From contig CAVQLK010000011.1 of assembly GCA_963713355.1 (NCBI GenBank), positions 1,178,001-1,242,000 of the forward strand: 64,000 nt of DNA, in the 5' to 3' direction. The translations under genes were made by a program, and so were the position numbers. This document shows, piece after piece, positions 40,051 to 49,744 of this stretch (positions within the stretch are counted from its first letter, which is position 1; every line of letters begins with the position of its first letter). The notes beneath the pieces were generated by a model. That model did not search any database. It was not told where the DNA came from and saw nothing but the letters and a program-made list of their open reading frames with translations. This DNA is from FEN-1219 sp963713355. GTDB lineage: Bacteria > Pseudomonadota > Gammaproteobacteria > Steroidobacterales > Rariloculaceae.

Positions 40051-41217
40051 CTACGTTTCGCGCGTCAGCACATGGCTCACGACCGTGGCCCCTGTCCCGC
40101 CGATGTTTTGCACGAGCGCGACGCCGGCGTCCGGAACTTGATTCGGTCCCGCCCGCTCCGTGAGCTGCAGGAAGGCTTCGACGATCTGATAGCAACCGCT
40201 CGCGCCGACAGGATGGCCGCGCGCTTTGAGGCCGCCGAACGTCGCAAGCGGCAGCTCGCCATGCAAGCCGATGCGATCGCAGTCGGCATAATCGAGGCCC
40301 TCCCCGGGTCGCGCGAAGCCGGTCGCCTCGAGCGTCAACGCGGTCATGATCGTGTAGGCATCATGCAGCTCGAAGAAATCGATGTCGTCGTGTGCGACTC
40401 CTGCTTGAGCCATTGCCCGCTGCGTCGAGCTCGTCACGGCAGTCAGTGCGAGCGGGTCCGGCCTTCGCGCGAGCGCGAGCGGCGCTGTCGCGAGCGCCGA
40501 GCCGGCGATTCGCACTCGTACGGCGCCCGGCAGTGTGGCGGCCACCTGCGGCGCCGCAAGGATGACGGCGCTCGCACCGTCGCATACCGGCGAAACGTCG
40601 AACAGACGGATCGGTTCCGTCACGATGCGCGACTGAAGATAGGCTTGAAGATCGAGCGGTTTGTGAAGCAGCGCGTTCGGGTTCGTGAGCGCATTCTCGT
40701 GTGCAGTGATGGCAAACGGCGCGAAACGTTCGGCGGCGATATCGTACCTATCCATGTAGGCGCGCATCAGCGTCGCGTTCAGAGACAGAAACGACGCGCC
40801 GCAAACCCCTTCGAGCTCCCAGTCCGCGGCCGTCGCGAGTGCGCGCGTCACGGCGTCGCGGTCGACGTGCGTCATGCGCTCGACGCCGCAGACGGCAACG
40901 GCGTCGTGGACGCCGCCGGCGACGGCTTGGTAACCGACGCGCAGTGCGGCGCCTCCGGAGGCGCAAGCAGCTTCGACGGTCACGGCCTCGATCCCTGCGA
41001 GCCCCGTGTAGTCGGCGATCAGTCCGCCGAGCTGTTGCTGTTGGGAAAGAATTCCGGAAAGCATGTTGCCGACATAGAGCGCGCCGATCCTTTCAGATCC
41101 GATGCCCGCATCGGCGAGAGCGGCTTTGACGGCGGCCGCGCCGAGGTAGCGGCCGCGGCTCTGAGTGTCCCTGGTGACCGCCGTCTGGCCTACACCGGCA
41201 ATGAACACGTCTCTCAA
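40051..41217 (-). CDS. Thiolase-family acetyl-CoA acyltransferase (SCP-x type)
   Basis: 388 aa. Active-site Cys in VEAACASGGAALRVG, His in ELHDAYT and GGLKARGHPVGASGCYQ, glycine-rich end NIGGTGATVVSHVL. Sequence style fits the SCP-x/non-decarboxylating thiolases of lipid and sterol side-chain breakdown rather than the AtoB group. Cytoplasmic. No beta-oxidation partner is immediately adjacent, but a MaoC dehydratase lies 1 kb away. Confidence 0.85.
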   Translation of the reverse strand: MRDVFIAGVGQTAVTRDTQSRGRYLGAAAVKAALADAGIGSERIGALYVGNMLSGILSQQQQLGGLIADYTGLAGIEAVTVEAACASGGAALRVGYQAVAGGVHDAVAVCGVERMTHVDRDAVTRALATAADWELEGVCGASFLSLNATLMRAYMDRYDIAAERFAPFAITAHENALTNPNALLHKPLDLQAYLQSRIVTEPIRLFDVSPVCDGASAVILAAPQVAATLPGAVRVRIAGSALATAPLALARRPDPLALTAVTSSTQRAMAQAGVAHDDIDFFELHDAYTIMTALTLEATGFARPGEGLDYADCDRIGLHGELPLATFGGLKARGHPVGASGCYQIVEAFLQLTERAGPNQVPDAGVALVQNIGGTGATVVSHVLTRET

Positions 41218-41354
41218 CTATCGCTCCGGACTCCCTCTGATCGGCGCGCATCATGGCAAACGGTTGCTGTGAATGCCAATTGCGGGCGGCATCGCGCCGC
41301 CGGGGCCGGGGTCATCGGCTATCATGCGGATCGAGCGAGCTAGGGAGCGCCGCG

Positions 41355-42170
41355 TTGAGCGCCAAAGTCGAGATCGTCCTGGTCGGGTTCGGCAACATGG
41401 GGCAGGCACTCGTGCGCGGGTGGCTTGCGAAGGGTCGCGACCCGAGCAGCATCCGCATCGTCGACCCCATGCCGGCTGCGCGTGCCGTTGCGACGCAGCT
41501 CGGCGTCGCTGCAAATGACGAGCTCGCCGCTGCTGCGCATGCGCCCGAAGTCGTGGTTCTCGCGGTCAAGCCGAATCAGCTCGCGGAAGTACTGCCGCAG
41601 TGTGCAGCGCTCGCGCACGCGGGCGCCGTATTTCTGTCGGTCGTGGCCGGAAAGACACTTCGCGAGATCGGCAAGGGCCTTGGGTCCGATGCACGGGCCG
41701 TGCGCGCGATGCCGAACACGCCGGCCGCCATCGGCCGCGGCATCACTGCGCTCGTCGCCAATACGGCGGTGAGCCGCGGCCAGCGCGCGTTGTGCGGCGA
41801 GCTGCTCGCCGCCGTCGGCGCCATCGAGTGGCTCGATGACGAGCGCCACATCGATGCGGTGACCGCAATCTCGGGCAGCGGGCCGGCCTATGTGTTCCTG
41901 CTGATCGAGTGCTTGGAGCTCGCCGCCGTCGAGCTCGGTCTCGACGCCGCGCTCGCCAAGCGGTTGGCGCTCGCGACCGTGGCGGGTGCGAGCGCATACG
42001 CGGCCGATTCGCGAGAGGCGGCGGCGGAGCTTCGCCGCCGCGTTACGAGCCCGAACGGCACGACGCAGGCGGCGCTCGACGTGCTCATGGCCGAGCCCGG
42101 AATGAAGGAGCTGCTCGCGCGCGCGACGCAAGCCGCGGCTCGGCGCAGCCGCGAGCTCGCGGGAGCGTAG
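41355..42170 (+). CDS. proC: Pyrroline-5-carboxylate reductase
   Basis: 271 aa from TTG 41355, with GGGAG 7 nt upstream; the longer frame is not conserved-looking. Rossmann motif VLVGFGNMGQALVRGWL, AVKPNQL, RAMPNTPAAIGRGITAL, and the diagnostic AISGSGPAYVFLLIE and RRRVTSPNGTTQAAL. Catalyses the last step of proline synthesis with NAD(P)H. Followed after 2 bp by the MaoC gene. Confidence 0.95.
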   Translation: MSAKVEIVLVGFGNMGQALVRGWLAKGRDPSSIRIVDPMPAARAVATQLGVAANDELAAAAHAPEVVVLAVKPNQLAEVLPQCAALAHAGAVFLSVVAGKTLREIGKGLGSDARAVRAMPNTPAAIGRGITALVANTAVSRGQRALCGELLAAVGAIEWLDDERHIDAVTAISGSGPAYVFLLIECLELAAVELGLDAALAKRLALATVAGASAYAADSREAAAELRRRVTSPNGTTQAALDVLMAEPGMKELLARATQAAARRSRELAGA

Positions 42171-42172
42171 CG

Positions 42173-42634
42173 ATGGCGGGCTTCTACTACGACGAGTTCG
42201 AGGTCGGGCGCGTGTTCAAGCACGCGATCCGGCGCACCGTGACCGAGACCGACAACGTGCTCTTCAGCACGCTGACCCACAACCCTGCGCCGCTGCACAT
42301 CGACCACGAGTACATGCGAACGCAATCGGAGTTCGGCAAACCTTTGATGAACAGCTTCTTCACGCTGGGACTGATCGTCGGCATCTCGATCAACGACACG
42401 ACGCTCGGCACGACGGTGGCGAACCTCGGGCTCGAAGCAGTGCGGTTTCCGGCGCCGCTGTTCGTCGGCGATACGGTGCACGTGGAGACCGAGGTCGTCG
42501 CAATGCGGCCGAGCGAATCGCGGCCGCGCAACGGCATCCTGACGTTCGAGCACCGCGGCTACAATCAGCGCGACGTTCTCATCGCCACTTGCCGCCGCAA
42601 CGTCCTGATGTTGCGAGCGGCGGATCGTTCCTGA
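42173..42634 (+). CDS. MaoC-family dehydratase
   Basis: 153 aa, GGGAG 7 nt before ATG 42173. Hot-dog fold with FEVGRVFKHAIRRTVTETDN and LTHNPAPLHIDHEY (the hydratase-2 Asn/Asp/His motif region), SEFGKPLMNSFFTLGLIVGI and LFVGDTVHVETEV. Resembles mesaconyl-CoA or enoyl-CoA hydratase-type proteins. Its TGA abuts the convergent lipoprotein stop with no gap. Confidence 0.85.
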   Translation: MAGFYYDEFEVGRVFKHAIRRTVTETDNVLFSTLTHNPAPLHIDHEYMRTQSEFGKPLMNSFFTLGLIVGISINDTTLGTTVANLGLEAVRFPAPLFVGDTVHVETEVVAMRPSESRPRNGILTFEHRGYNQRDVLIATCRRNVLMLRAADRS

Positions 42635-44506
42635 TCAGAACGCGAACCGCACCGCGATGTGCGTCGCGTACAGCGTCGCGCTCGCCGCTTCGTAGCGCCC
42701 GCTGGCGGTCAGGCCGAGCGCGGGGCGGCCGCCGCCGAGCAGCTCGGCGAGCTCCGAGCTGAACTCCGCGAACGAGGTGAACATGCGGATGTCGGCGCCG
42801 ACCGAGATACCGTAGATCGCCCGGCCGACGGTCGGCGGCGCGAGCGTCGGCGGCGTCGACAGAGCGGTGAGATCGAGGTGGCGCACGCCGACGCTCAGCG
42901 TGTGGCGTTCGCCGATGCTCGGGTTGGCGATGTCGAGCACGAGGCCGCTGACACCCATGCTCGAGAACGGCGCCGTCGTGCCTGCGCTGCCCCAGCCGAT
43001 GCCGAGCAGCGCCGGCATACCGCGATGATCGATGACGGTCCGGCCCTCGAAGTCGGGCGGCGCAGCTCCGAACGGCCGTACGAACCCGACGACACGTGCG
43101 GCTTCGCCCGGCGCGACGTTCGCGAGGCCGATCGTCCCCGTGGCCGCTTCGTAATCCGCGGGATCGGCGTCCTGGGCTGCGGTGAGTCCGGTTCCGGCGA
43201 AGTCGAATGCCTCGATGCCAAGCCGGTCGATGCCGCGCAGATTCAAATTCAGCTGGCCCGGCACAGCGAGGTTGACGACGCCGTGCAAGTGCGTCGGCAA
43301 CATGCGGACGCGGCCGTTCGTCGCATCGAACGTCGCGGGCGTCGTGTCCGTCGTCGGCTCCGTCAGCGCGCCGAACGCGACGATCCGCTGACCGACCGAC
43401 AGCGCACCGGCGTCGAGGACAGCGCCCGGCGTGCCCGTTTTCAGCACTTTCGTGTTCGGACCGACGTTGATGACGACCGTCCGGTGTAGGCGGGCGACGC
43501 GATCCCGCCGAACCGCGAACGCGGCTTTGACCGTCAGCTGGTCGCCGCGGCGCGCGACGATACTTCCGTGGATGGCGTCGATGCGCTCGCCGCTGACGCT
43601 GTCGCCCGCGTGCACGACCCCGGCCGTGAACCGGCGCTCTTGCCTCGACAGCGTGCCGAAGGCGACCGTCATCGTGCCTGCCGGTTTGGCCGCGAGCGCC
43701 GTGATGCCGGCGGCGCCCGTCGCGGGCAAGCCGTCGATCTCGAACGACGTCGACGGCGTCGTGTGCACCGTGACGCGGCCGTGTGCGCCGTCAGGGCGGA
43801 ACCACGGCCGGACATCGACCGTGTACGAGCTGCCGGCCACGTCCGTCGAAACGAGCGCGCCGCGCAGGCGCAGCTCCTTCTCGGCGACCGGCTCGATCTC
43901 AGCGACGATGTACGGCCGAGCCGTGACGACGGGCGGCGATTGTGCGAGATCGACGTCGTGCGACGCCGCGAGGTCGAAGTCGAGCGAGAGCAAAGCCGCG
44001 CGGCCGCGTGTGATGACGAGGGGCTCGCGCTCGTCGAGCTCGAGCGCGAGCTCCGTGACGCCGAGCGGCGCACCGTTCGGTCCGACGACGTTCGCGCGGA
44101 CTGCCTGCCCGCCGACTTCGACGAACACCTCGGCGTTGCCATAGTCGAGACGGATCTTGCCGCCGACGATGTCGCCCGGCGCGAGAGTCGCGACGGCGAG
44201 CAAGTCCGAGAGCTCGGTCAGTTGTGCGAAGTCGATGCGGGTGGCGGACGGAAGCACCTCGACGGTGCCGCCGCCGCTGCTCTGCAAGGTCACGGACAGC
44301 ACGTCGACGGAATAGCCGAGGAAGTCTCCGTCGGCGTCAGTGACGCTGAGCAGCAGCGTGCCGCTGTCGACTGCGGCCGGCGGCGGGCTCGATGCTGCAG
44401 GCGTCGAGTCGCCCGAGCCGCTGCAGCCTGCAAGGCCGATGGCCGCGATCGCCACGATCCATGCCGAGCGAATGGCCGTGCCCACGAGGCTGGAAGTAGT
44501 GTCCAT
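42635..44506 (-). CDS. Large lipoprotein with DUF4382-like domain
   Basis: 623 aa, GGGAGG 8-9 nt before ATG. Lipobox IGLAGC at about residue 28. The first 180 residues fit DUF4382: GTLLLSVTDADGDFLGYSVD, VDFAQL-type strand and APGDIVGGKIRLDYG. The remainder is repeated beta structure with DUF5666-like segments (TMTVAFGTLS, GQRIVAFGAL). Probably a cell-surface adhesin-like or matrix protein; function unknown. Confidence 0.7.
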   Translation of the reverse strand: MDTTSSLVGTAIRSAWIVAIAAIGLAGCSGSGDSTPAASSPPPAAVDSGTLLLSVTDADGDFLGYSVDVLSVTLQSSGGGTVEVLPSATRIDFAQLTELSDLLAVATLAPGDIVGGKIRLDYGNAEVFVEVGGQAVRANVVGPNGAPLGVTELALELDEREPLVITRGRAALLSLDFDLAASHDVDLAQSPPVVTARPYIVAEIEPVAEKELRLRGALVSTDVAGSSYTVDVRPWFRPDGAHGRVTVHTTPSTSFEIDGLPATGAAGITALAAKPAGTMTVAFGTLSRQERRFTAGVVHAGDSVSGERIDAIHGSIVARRGDQLTVKAAFAVRRDRVARLHRTVVINVGPNTKVLKTGTPGAVLDAGALSVGQRIVAFGALTEPTTDTTPATFDATNGRVRMLPTHLHGVVNLAVPGQLNLNLRGIDRLGIEAFDFAGTGLTAAQDADPADYEAATGTIGLANVAPGEAARVVGFVRPFGAAPPDFEGRTVIDHRGMPALLGIGWGSAGTTAPFSSMGVSGLVLDIANPSIGERHTLSVGVRHLDLTALSTPPTLAPPTVGRAIYGISVGADIRMFTSFAEFSSELAELLGGGRPALGLTASGRYEAASATLYATHIAVRFAF

Positions 44507-44684
44507 TTTGGAAATTCCTCCCTGAGGAAAACAAAGAGCACTCGAGATCAGGGAACGCGGCCATGCGACGCGCGGTTGACGCGTTACGCCATGTGACGGT
44601 CTCGCTTTGTAATCCGGCGGTTTACTGGCAGAATGCGGCTAGGCAACAATCGAACCTAAGCCAATCAATAAGTTGCGCCATTGA

Positions 44685-47351
44685 ATGAGTGCCCGGGTTG
44701 AAGACGGGACCAGCGACGAAACGCTTGCGAACGAGCGTTCCGCTAGCCGTTCGCAACCACGTTCGTTGAGCCCGGCGCTCGATCTCACTTGCACGAAGGT
44801 TGCCGTCGACCTGCAGAGCATCACTGCGGCGACGGCTGCCGAGCGCATTCCAGCGGGGTTGCAAGCGCTGACCGATGCCTGGGGCGCGGACTCCGTATTC
44901 GTCGTGTTGCTCGACGAGACGGCGAGCGCGTTCGACACCGTCTATGCAGGGCGCTCGACATTCTCGGCCTGCAATCCCGAGGTGCTGAAGGACCGGGCGC
45001 TCGACGAGCTCCCGTGGCTCAAGTCGCGGCTCGAGCACCTTCGATTGGTCGAGATCAAAGATACGGCCAACCCATCGCCTGCCCAGAAAGAGGACGCGAG
45101 GCGGTTGGCGGATCTGAACGTCGGAGCCGTGCTGTTCGTCGGCTTCAACATTCGCGGGCAGCCCGGCGGCGTGCTCGGCGTCTTCAGCGCTTCGCCAAAC
45201 CCGGAGTGGTCCGCCGAGCTGCAGCTCGCGCTGAAGCTGCTCGGCGCGAGCTGCGCAAGCGGGCTCGAGCGCATCGAGCTCGCCGAGGTGCTGGCCGACG
45301 TGCAGGAACGCGACCGGCTCGTCACGAACACCGCGAACGACGGGCTCTGGGACTACGACGTCCGCGAGAACACGATGTACTTCTCGCCGCGCTGGCGTGC
45401 GATGCTCGGCTACGCCCACGACTACGATGTTCCTGAGTGGCGGTTGCTCGTTCATCCCGACGATTTGGCGCATGTGCAAACGCACCTTCGCGAGCACCTC
45501 GAGGGCGAAGCCGAGATCTTCGAGAGCGTGCATCGCATGCAGCACGCGAGCGGCGAGTGGCGGTGGATCCAGAGCCGCGTGCAGGGAAGGCTCGATGAGA
45601 ACGGCCGCCTGAAGCGGCTCGTCGGGGTGGAAACCGACATCACGGAGCGCAAGCTCTACGAAGAAGCGCTGTTCCGCGAGAAAGAGAGCGCACAGATCAC
45701 GCTGCAGTCGATCGGCGACGGCGTCGTGACGACCGACGGCGAAGCGCGTGTGCAATACCTCAACCCCGTGGCTTCGGAGCTCACGGGCTGGCGGCTCGAC
45801 GACGCCGTCGGCCGCAATATCGACGAAATCTTCCGCGGCTTCCACGAGGAGACCTGCGAGCCGATCGAGAACCCGGTCGGCGTCGCGATGCGTCGCAACC
45901 GCCCGATCAAGTCGGTGCGGCCCGCGCTGCTGATTCGGCGCGACGGCAACGAGCTCTACATCGAGAGCACGGCCGCGCCGATTCGCGATCCGCTCGGTAA
46001 CGTCACGGGCGGCGTGCTGGTATTCCACGACGTCAGCGAGTCGCGTGAGCTCAATCGGCGGTTGAGCTACGCGGCGAGCCACGACGTGCTCACGGAGCTC
46101 GTCAATCGCCGCGAGTTCGAGCAGCGGCTCGAGCGGGCGCTGAAGAGCGCCAAGGCACGCGAGACCTCGTATGCCGTCCTCTATCTCGATCTCGACCAAT
46201 TCAAGATCGTCAACGACGCGTGCGGCCACAACGCCGGCGACGCGCTGCTGAAGCAGATCGGCTCGCTGCTGAAGTCGAAGATCCGCTGGCGCGACACGTT
46301 GGCCCGGCTAGGCGGCGACGAGTTCGGTGTGCTGCTGGAGAGCTGCACGATGGACGAGGCCCTGCGCAGCGCCGAAGCGCTGCGCGAGAACATCGGCGAC
46401 TACCGGTTCACGTGGGACGACCGAACGTTCCGTCTCGGCGTCAGCATTGGCGTCGTCCCGATCACGGCGGCCACCGACGACGTGGCGTCGTTGCTCTCGG
46501 CCGCCGACAGCGCGTGCGCCGCGGCGAAGGACGCCGGCCGCAACCGCGTCTACAACTACCAAGAGAACGACATCGACCTGATGAAGCGGCGCAAGGAGAT
46601 GCAATGGGCCGCGCGCATCAGCAACGCCCTCGACGAGAACCGCTTCGAGTTGTTCCGGCAGACGATCCAACCCCTGCAGCCGAACACGGAGCACGGCGCG
46701 CACTACGAGCTCCTGATCCGCATGCGCGACGAGCAGGGCCAGCTCATCGCGCCGGGCCTCTTCATCGCGGCCGCAGAGCGCTACGGTCTGATGACGGCGA
46801 TCGATCGCTGGGTCATCGCGCAGGCGTTCACGTGGCTCGTATCTGAAGCCGACGAGCGCGAGCGGCTTTCGTTGTGTGCGATCAATCTCTCGGGGCAGAG
46901 CCTGGCTGACGAGAAGTTTCTGCCGTTCGTCATCGAGCAGTTCAAGAAGAGCGGTCTCGCGGGATCGTGCATTTGCTTCGAGATCACGGAGACGGCCGCC
47001 ATCGCGAGCTACAGCCAGGCGAACCGCTTCATTCACGCGCTGAAGGAGCTCGGTTGCCGATTCGCGCTCGACGACTTCGGCACGGGATTGTCGTCGTTCG
47101 GCTATCTCAAGCACTTCCCCGTCGACTTCCTGAAGATCGACGGCAGCTTCGTCAAGGAGATCCTGCACGATCCGATCGATCGCGAAATGGTGCGGTCGAT
47201 CAACGAGATCGGGCACTTGACGGGCAAGCAGACGATCGCCGAGTTCGCGGAGAACCCGGAGATCATCACGATGCTGCGTGGCATGGGCATCGACTACGCG
47301 CAGGGATATGGCGTCTCCGAGCCGAAGCGGCTGCTGCAGGCCGTCGCGTAA
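44685..47351 (+). CDS. GAF-PAS-PAS-GGDEF-EAL cyclic-di-GMP protein
   Basis: 888 aa. GAF about 40-205, PAS with PAC ending GVETDITERK, second PAS ending VFHDVSES, GGDEF with ARLGGDEFGVLL and the inhibitory RxxD (RWRD) five residues upstream, then EAL with YELLIRM (ELL variant), CFEITETAA and ALDDFGTGLSSFGYL. Both domains look catalytically plausible, with the EAL entry motif altered at Ala. No membrane spans, so a cytoplasmic sensor. No clear ribosome site upstream. No adjacent effector is seen. Confidence 0.9.
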   Translation: MSARVEDGTSDETLANERSASRSQPRSLSPALDLTCTKVAVDLQSITAATAAERIPAGLQALTDAWGADSVFVVLLDETASAFDTVYAGRSTFSACNPEVLKDRALDELPWLKSRLEHLRLVEIKDTANPSPAQKEDARRLADLNVGAVLFVGFNIRGQPGGVLGVFSASPNPEWSAELQLALKLLGASCASGLERIELAEVLADVQERDRLVTNTANDGLWDYDVRENTMYFSPRWRAMLGYAHDYDVPEWRLLVHPDDLAHVQTHLREHLEGEAEIFESVHRMQHASGEWRWIQSRVQGRLDENGRLKRLVGVETDITERKLYEEALFREKESAQITLQSIGDGVVTTDGEARVQYLNPVASELTGWRLDDAVGRNIDEIFRGFHEETCEPIENPVGVAMRRNRPIKSVRPALLIRRDGNELYIESTAAPIRDPLGNVTGGVLVFHDVSESRELNRRLSYAASHDVLTELVNRREFEQRLERALKSAKARETSYAVLYLDLDQFKIVNDACGHNAGDALLKQIGSLLKSKIRWRDTLARLGGDEFGVLLESCTMDEALRSAEALRENIGDYRFTWDDRTFRLGVSIGVVPITAATDDVASLLSAADSACAAAKDAGRNRVYNYQENDIDLMKRRKEMQWAARISNALDENRFELFRQTIQPLQPNTEHGAHYELLIRMRDEQGQLIAPGLFIAAAERYGLMTAIDRWVIAQAFTWLVSEADERERLSLCAINLSGQSLADEKFLPFVIEQFKKSGLAGSCICFEITETAAIASYSQANRFIHALKELGCRFALDDFGTGLSSFGYLKHFPVDFLKIDGSFVKEILHDPIDREMVRSINEIGHLTGKQTIAEFAENPEIITMLRGMGIDYAQGYGVSEPKRLLQAVA

Positions 47352-47431
47352 CCGTTCGCTATCCGGATCTGCCGATCGAGACGGTCAAACGGGCATCACC
47401 ACAAGAAGTTGCACGAAGGCGCTTCAGCATC

Positions 47432-47609
47432 GTGAAGGAAGCCGTCGATACCCTGCGCTTCGTCACCGACGACGGGCGCTACGATCCCGCGCTGCGGCTA
47501 TCGGCTCGAGGACTTCCTCGATGACGACTCCGGCGGCGAGATGGAGAGCCTGGACCAAGAACGCATCACGCGATGGATTCTGCACCACGACAGTGCAGCG
47601 CAACGTTGA
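47432..47609 (+). pseudogene. Possible small gene with +1 frameshift (58 aa if repaired)
   Basis: GTG 47432 reads VKEAVDTLRFVTDDGRYDPA, then shifts. In the next frame YRLEDFLDDDSGGEMESLDQ continues to a TGA at 47607. Dropping one G near 47496 joins them. Both segments have GC-rich third positions. No family is recognised and the start is weak, so this is tentative. The rest of 47352-47687 holds two copies of AAAGAGAGTYGAG at about 47650-47680 and nothing else. Confidence 0.35.
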
Positions 47610-47687
47610 ACGAGCGGAGGTACGCGAAGACGCCGCCGTCTATCAATTAAAGAGAGTTGAGCTCGTAAAGAGAGTCGAGGTTTCCGC

Positions 47688-48536
47688 TTAGACGAACCGC
47701 ATCGAGAAGTCGATGGCGCGGACGTGCTTCGTGATGGCCCCGATCGAGACGAAGTCGACGCCGGTTTCGGCGACGGCGCGTAACGTCGCTGCATTGACGC
47801 TGCCAGAGGCTTCGAGGTCCTGACGCTTGACGCCATGCGCGTTGCGCATAGAGACGGCCGCGCGCAGGTCGTCGAGCGTGAAGTCATCGAGCATAATGCG
47901 GTCCGCGTCCGTCGCGAGGGCCTCGCGCAGCTGAGTGAGCGACTCGACCTCGACTTCGATCATGACGTCCGGCGATTGGCGCCGCGCCGTTGCGACCGCA
48001 GCGCTGACGCTGCCGACAGCGGCGATGTGATTCTCTTTGATCAGGACGGCGTCGAAGAGGCCGATCCGGTGATTTTCTCCGCCGCCGCAGCGAACGGCGT
48101 ACTTCTGTGCGAGCCGCAACCCCGGCAGCGTCTTGCGCGTATCGAGAATGCGCGTGCGCGTGCCGGCGACGATCTCGACGAGCGCGCGCGTTGCGGTTGC
48201 CGTGCCCGAGAGCGTCTGCAGAAAGTTCAGGGCCGTGCGCTCGCCGGTGACGATGCTATGCGCCGGGCCGCGCAGCTCGCAGACGACGGCGTCCGCCGTT
48301 ATCGAGGTGCCGTCTGCGGCGCGCCACTCGACAGAGACCCGCGGATCGAGTTGGCGAAACGTCTCGTCGAACCACGCGCGACCGCACAGCGTGGCGGGCT
48401 CGCGCGCAACGACGCGTGCGACGGCGAGCGTGCCGGCCGCGATCAGCTCGGCCGTGAGATCGCCGTCGCGAAGATCCTCCGCGATCGCGCGGCTCACGAC
48501 GGTGGCGATATCCGGTGGCAAAGTCGGCGAGGGCAT
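47688..48536 (-). CDS. nadC: Nicotinate-nucleotide pyrophosphorylase (quinolinate phosphoribosyltransferase)
   Basis: 282 aa. EDLRDGDLTAELI, ERTALNFLQTLSGTAT, ILDTRKTLPGLRLAQKYAVR, GGGENHRIGLFDAVLIKENH, IEVEVESL, DRIMLDDFTL, LEASGSVN and VDFVSIGAITK are the complete NadC set, including the conserved Arg/Lys phosphate-binding residues. Converts quinolinate plus PRPP to nicotinate mononucleotide in NAD synthesis. Confidence 0.96.
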   Translation of the reverse strand: MPSPTLPPDIATVVSRAIAEDLRDGDLTAELIAAGTLAVARVVAREPATLCGRAWFDETFRQLDPRVSVEWRAADGTSITADAVVCELRGPAHSIVTGERTALNFLQTLSGTATATRALVEIVAGTRTRILDTRKTLPGLRLAQKYAVRCGGGENHRIGLFDAVLIKENHIAAVGSVSAAVATARRQSPDVMIEVEVESLTQLREALATDADRIMLDDFTLDDLRAAVSMRNAHGVKRQDLEASGSVNAATLRAVAETGVDFVSIGAITKHVRAIDFSMRFV

Positions 48537-48621
48537 GCGCTATCTTAAACGGGCGGTGAAACGGCGAGGACCCGGAAAGGTTCAGCCTCGCCGGGTCCTC
48601 GTGGGTTGTCGAGCTCGTTGC

Positions 48622-49224
48622 TTAAATAATGAATCCGCCGTGGCCGTAGCCGACCATGCTCATGAGCATCGGAATCGACAGCAGGGTGTTCGTGCGCGAC
48701 GCGAGAAACGCGACGCGGCGCGCCTTCGCGATCTGGTCTGCGGTCGCTTCGACGAGACCGAGGACTTTCTTCTGGTTCGGCCAGATGAGCACCCAGACGT
48801 TGAACAGCATGATCGTGCCGAGCCAAGCGCCGACGCCGATCAGCTGCGCGTTACCGGCGGCAGTTTCGCGCAGCCCGAGCGTGAAAGCGTCGACGAAGAG
48901 GTTCGTGCGCTCGAGGATGAGCGCACCCGTGATCCAGGTCGCGACAGCGCCCCAGCGAAACCAGAGTAGCGCCCGCGGGGCCACGTACTTGCTGATGCCG
49001 GCGCCGCCGGGCCCGCCTTGGTCCTTGGCCGCGGCGGCGAGCGCGGGCACTTGGACGAAGTTGAAGTAATAGAGCATGCCGATCCAAACGACACCGGCCG
49101 CGACATGCAGCCAGACGAGGAGACTGATCTCATTGAGTCGGATGTCGAAGGTGACGAGCCCGATCACGACAGCGAGCACTACGCCGGCGATGATCGTGCC
49201 TCGGATGGTATTCAACGGGTTCAT
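48622..49224 (-). CDS. PuuD-like (urate hydroxylase N-terminal type) membrane protein
   Basis: 200 aa from ATG 49224, GGGGAGG upstream. Four to five membrane spans: IAGVVLAVVIGLVTF, LLVWLHVAAGVVWIGMLYYF, ALLWFRWGAVATWITGAL, LGTIMLFNVWVLIWPNQKK and TLLSIPMLMSMVGYG. HVAAGVVWIG and NVWVLIWPNQKK are typical of the PuuD membrane domain; the C-terminal cytochrome c part of full PuuD is absent. Urate use is not supported by neighbours. Confidence 0.75.
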   Translation of the reverse strand: MNPLNTIRGTIIAGVVLAVVIGLVTFDIRLNEISLLVWLHVAAGVVWIGMLYYFNFVQVPALAAAAKDQGGPGGAGISKYVAPRALLWFRWGAVATWITGALILERTNLFVDAFTLGLRETAAGNAQLIGVGAWLGTIMLFNVWVLIWPNQKKVLGLVEATADQIAKARRVAFLASRTNTLLSIPMLMSMVGYGHGGFII

Positions 49225-49408
49225 AGGACCTCCCCTAAAGACGTGGCCGATTCTAGCGTTATTGTGCGGCGTCTCGGGCGCGGGTCTTGCCCCGTTCCAA
49301 AGACTGAAGAAGAATAGGTTAGACACCGACGCAGTTCAACGAGTGCACCCCGCATGACGCGGCTTGACTTGTGAGGTTGCATCTCGGTTCAACGCGAGGA
49401 TCGACACC

Positions 49409-49738
49409 ATGGACGTCAACGAACGCATCAAGCAGCAACTCACGAGCTATCCCGTACTCCTGTACATGAAGGGAACGCCGGATTTCCCGCAGTGCGGTTT
49501 CTCCGCGAAGACCGTCGGCGTGCTGCGGGCTACCGGCGCCAAGTTCGCATACATCAATATCTTCGAAGACCCCGAGATTCGCGAGGGGCTCAAGGCCTAT
49601 TCGAACTGGCCGACGTTTCCGCAGCTCTACGTCAACGGCGAGCTCATCGGCGGGTGCGATATCGCCGTCGAGCTCTACGAGTCCGGCGAGCTGCAGAAGA
49701 TCTTGAGCGGCGTCTCGGCTCCCGCCACGGCGCAGTAG
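49409..49738 (+). CDS. grxD: Monothiol glutaredoxin
   Basis: 109 aa, GAGGA before ATG. VLLYMKGTPDFPQCGFS carries the CGFS active site, and WPTFPQLYVNGELIGGCDIA the glutathione-binding region. Grx4-type proteins bridge [2Fe-2S] clusters for Fe-S trafficking. Convergent with rnt, 6 bp apart. Confidence 0.96.
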   Translation: MDVNERIKQQLTSYPVLLYMKGTPDFPQCGFSAKTVGVLRATGAKFAYINIFEDPEIREGLKAYSNWPTFPQLYVNGELIGGCDIAVELYESGELQKILSGVSAPATAQ

Positions 49739-49744
49739 AGCGCC

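Noticed and set aside
47650..47680. Two copies of AAAGAGAGTYGAG before nadC's 3' end
   Set aside because: Only two short imperfect copies; no array or known function.
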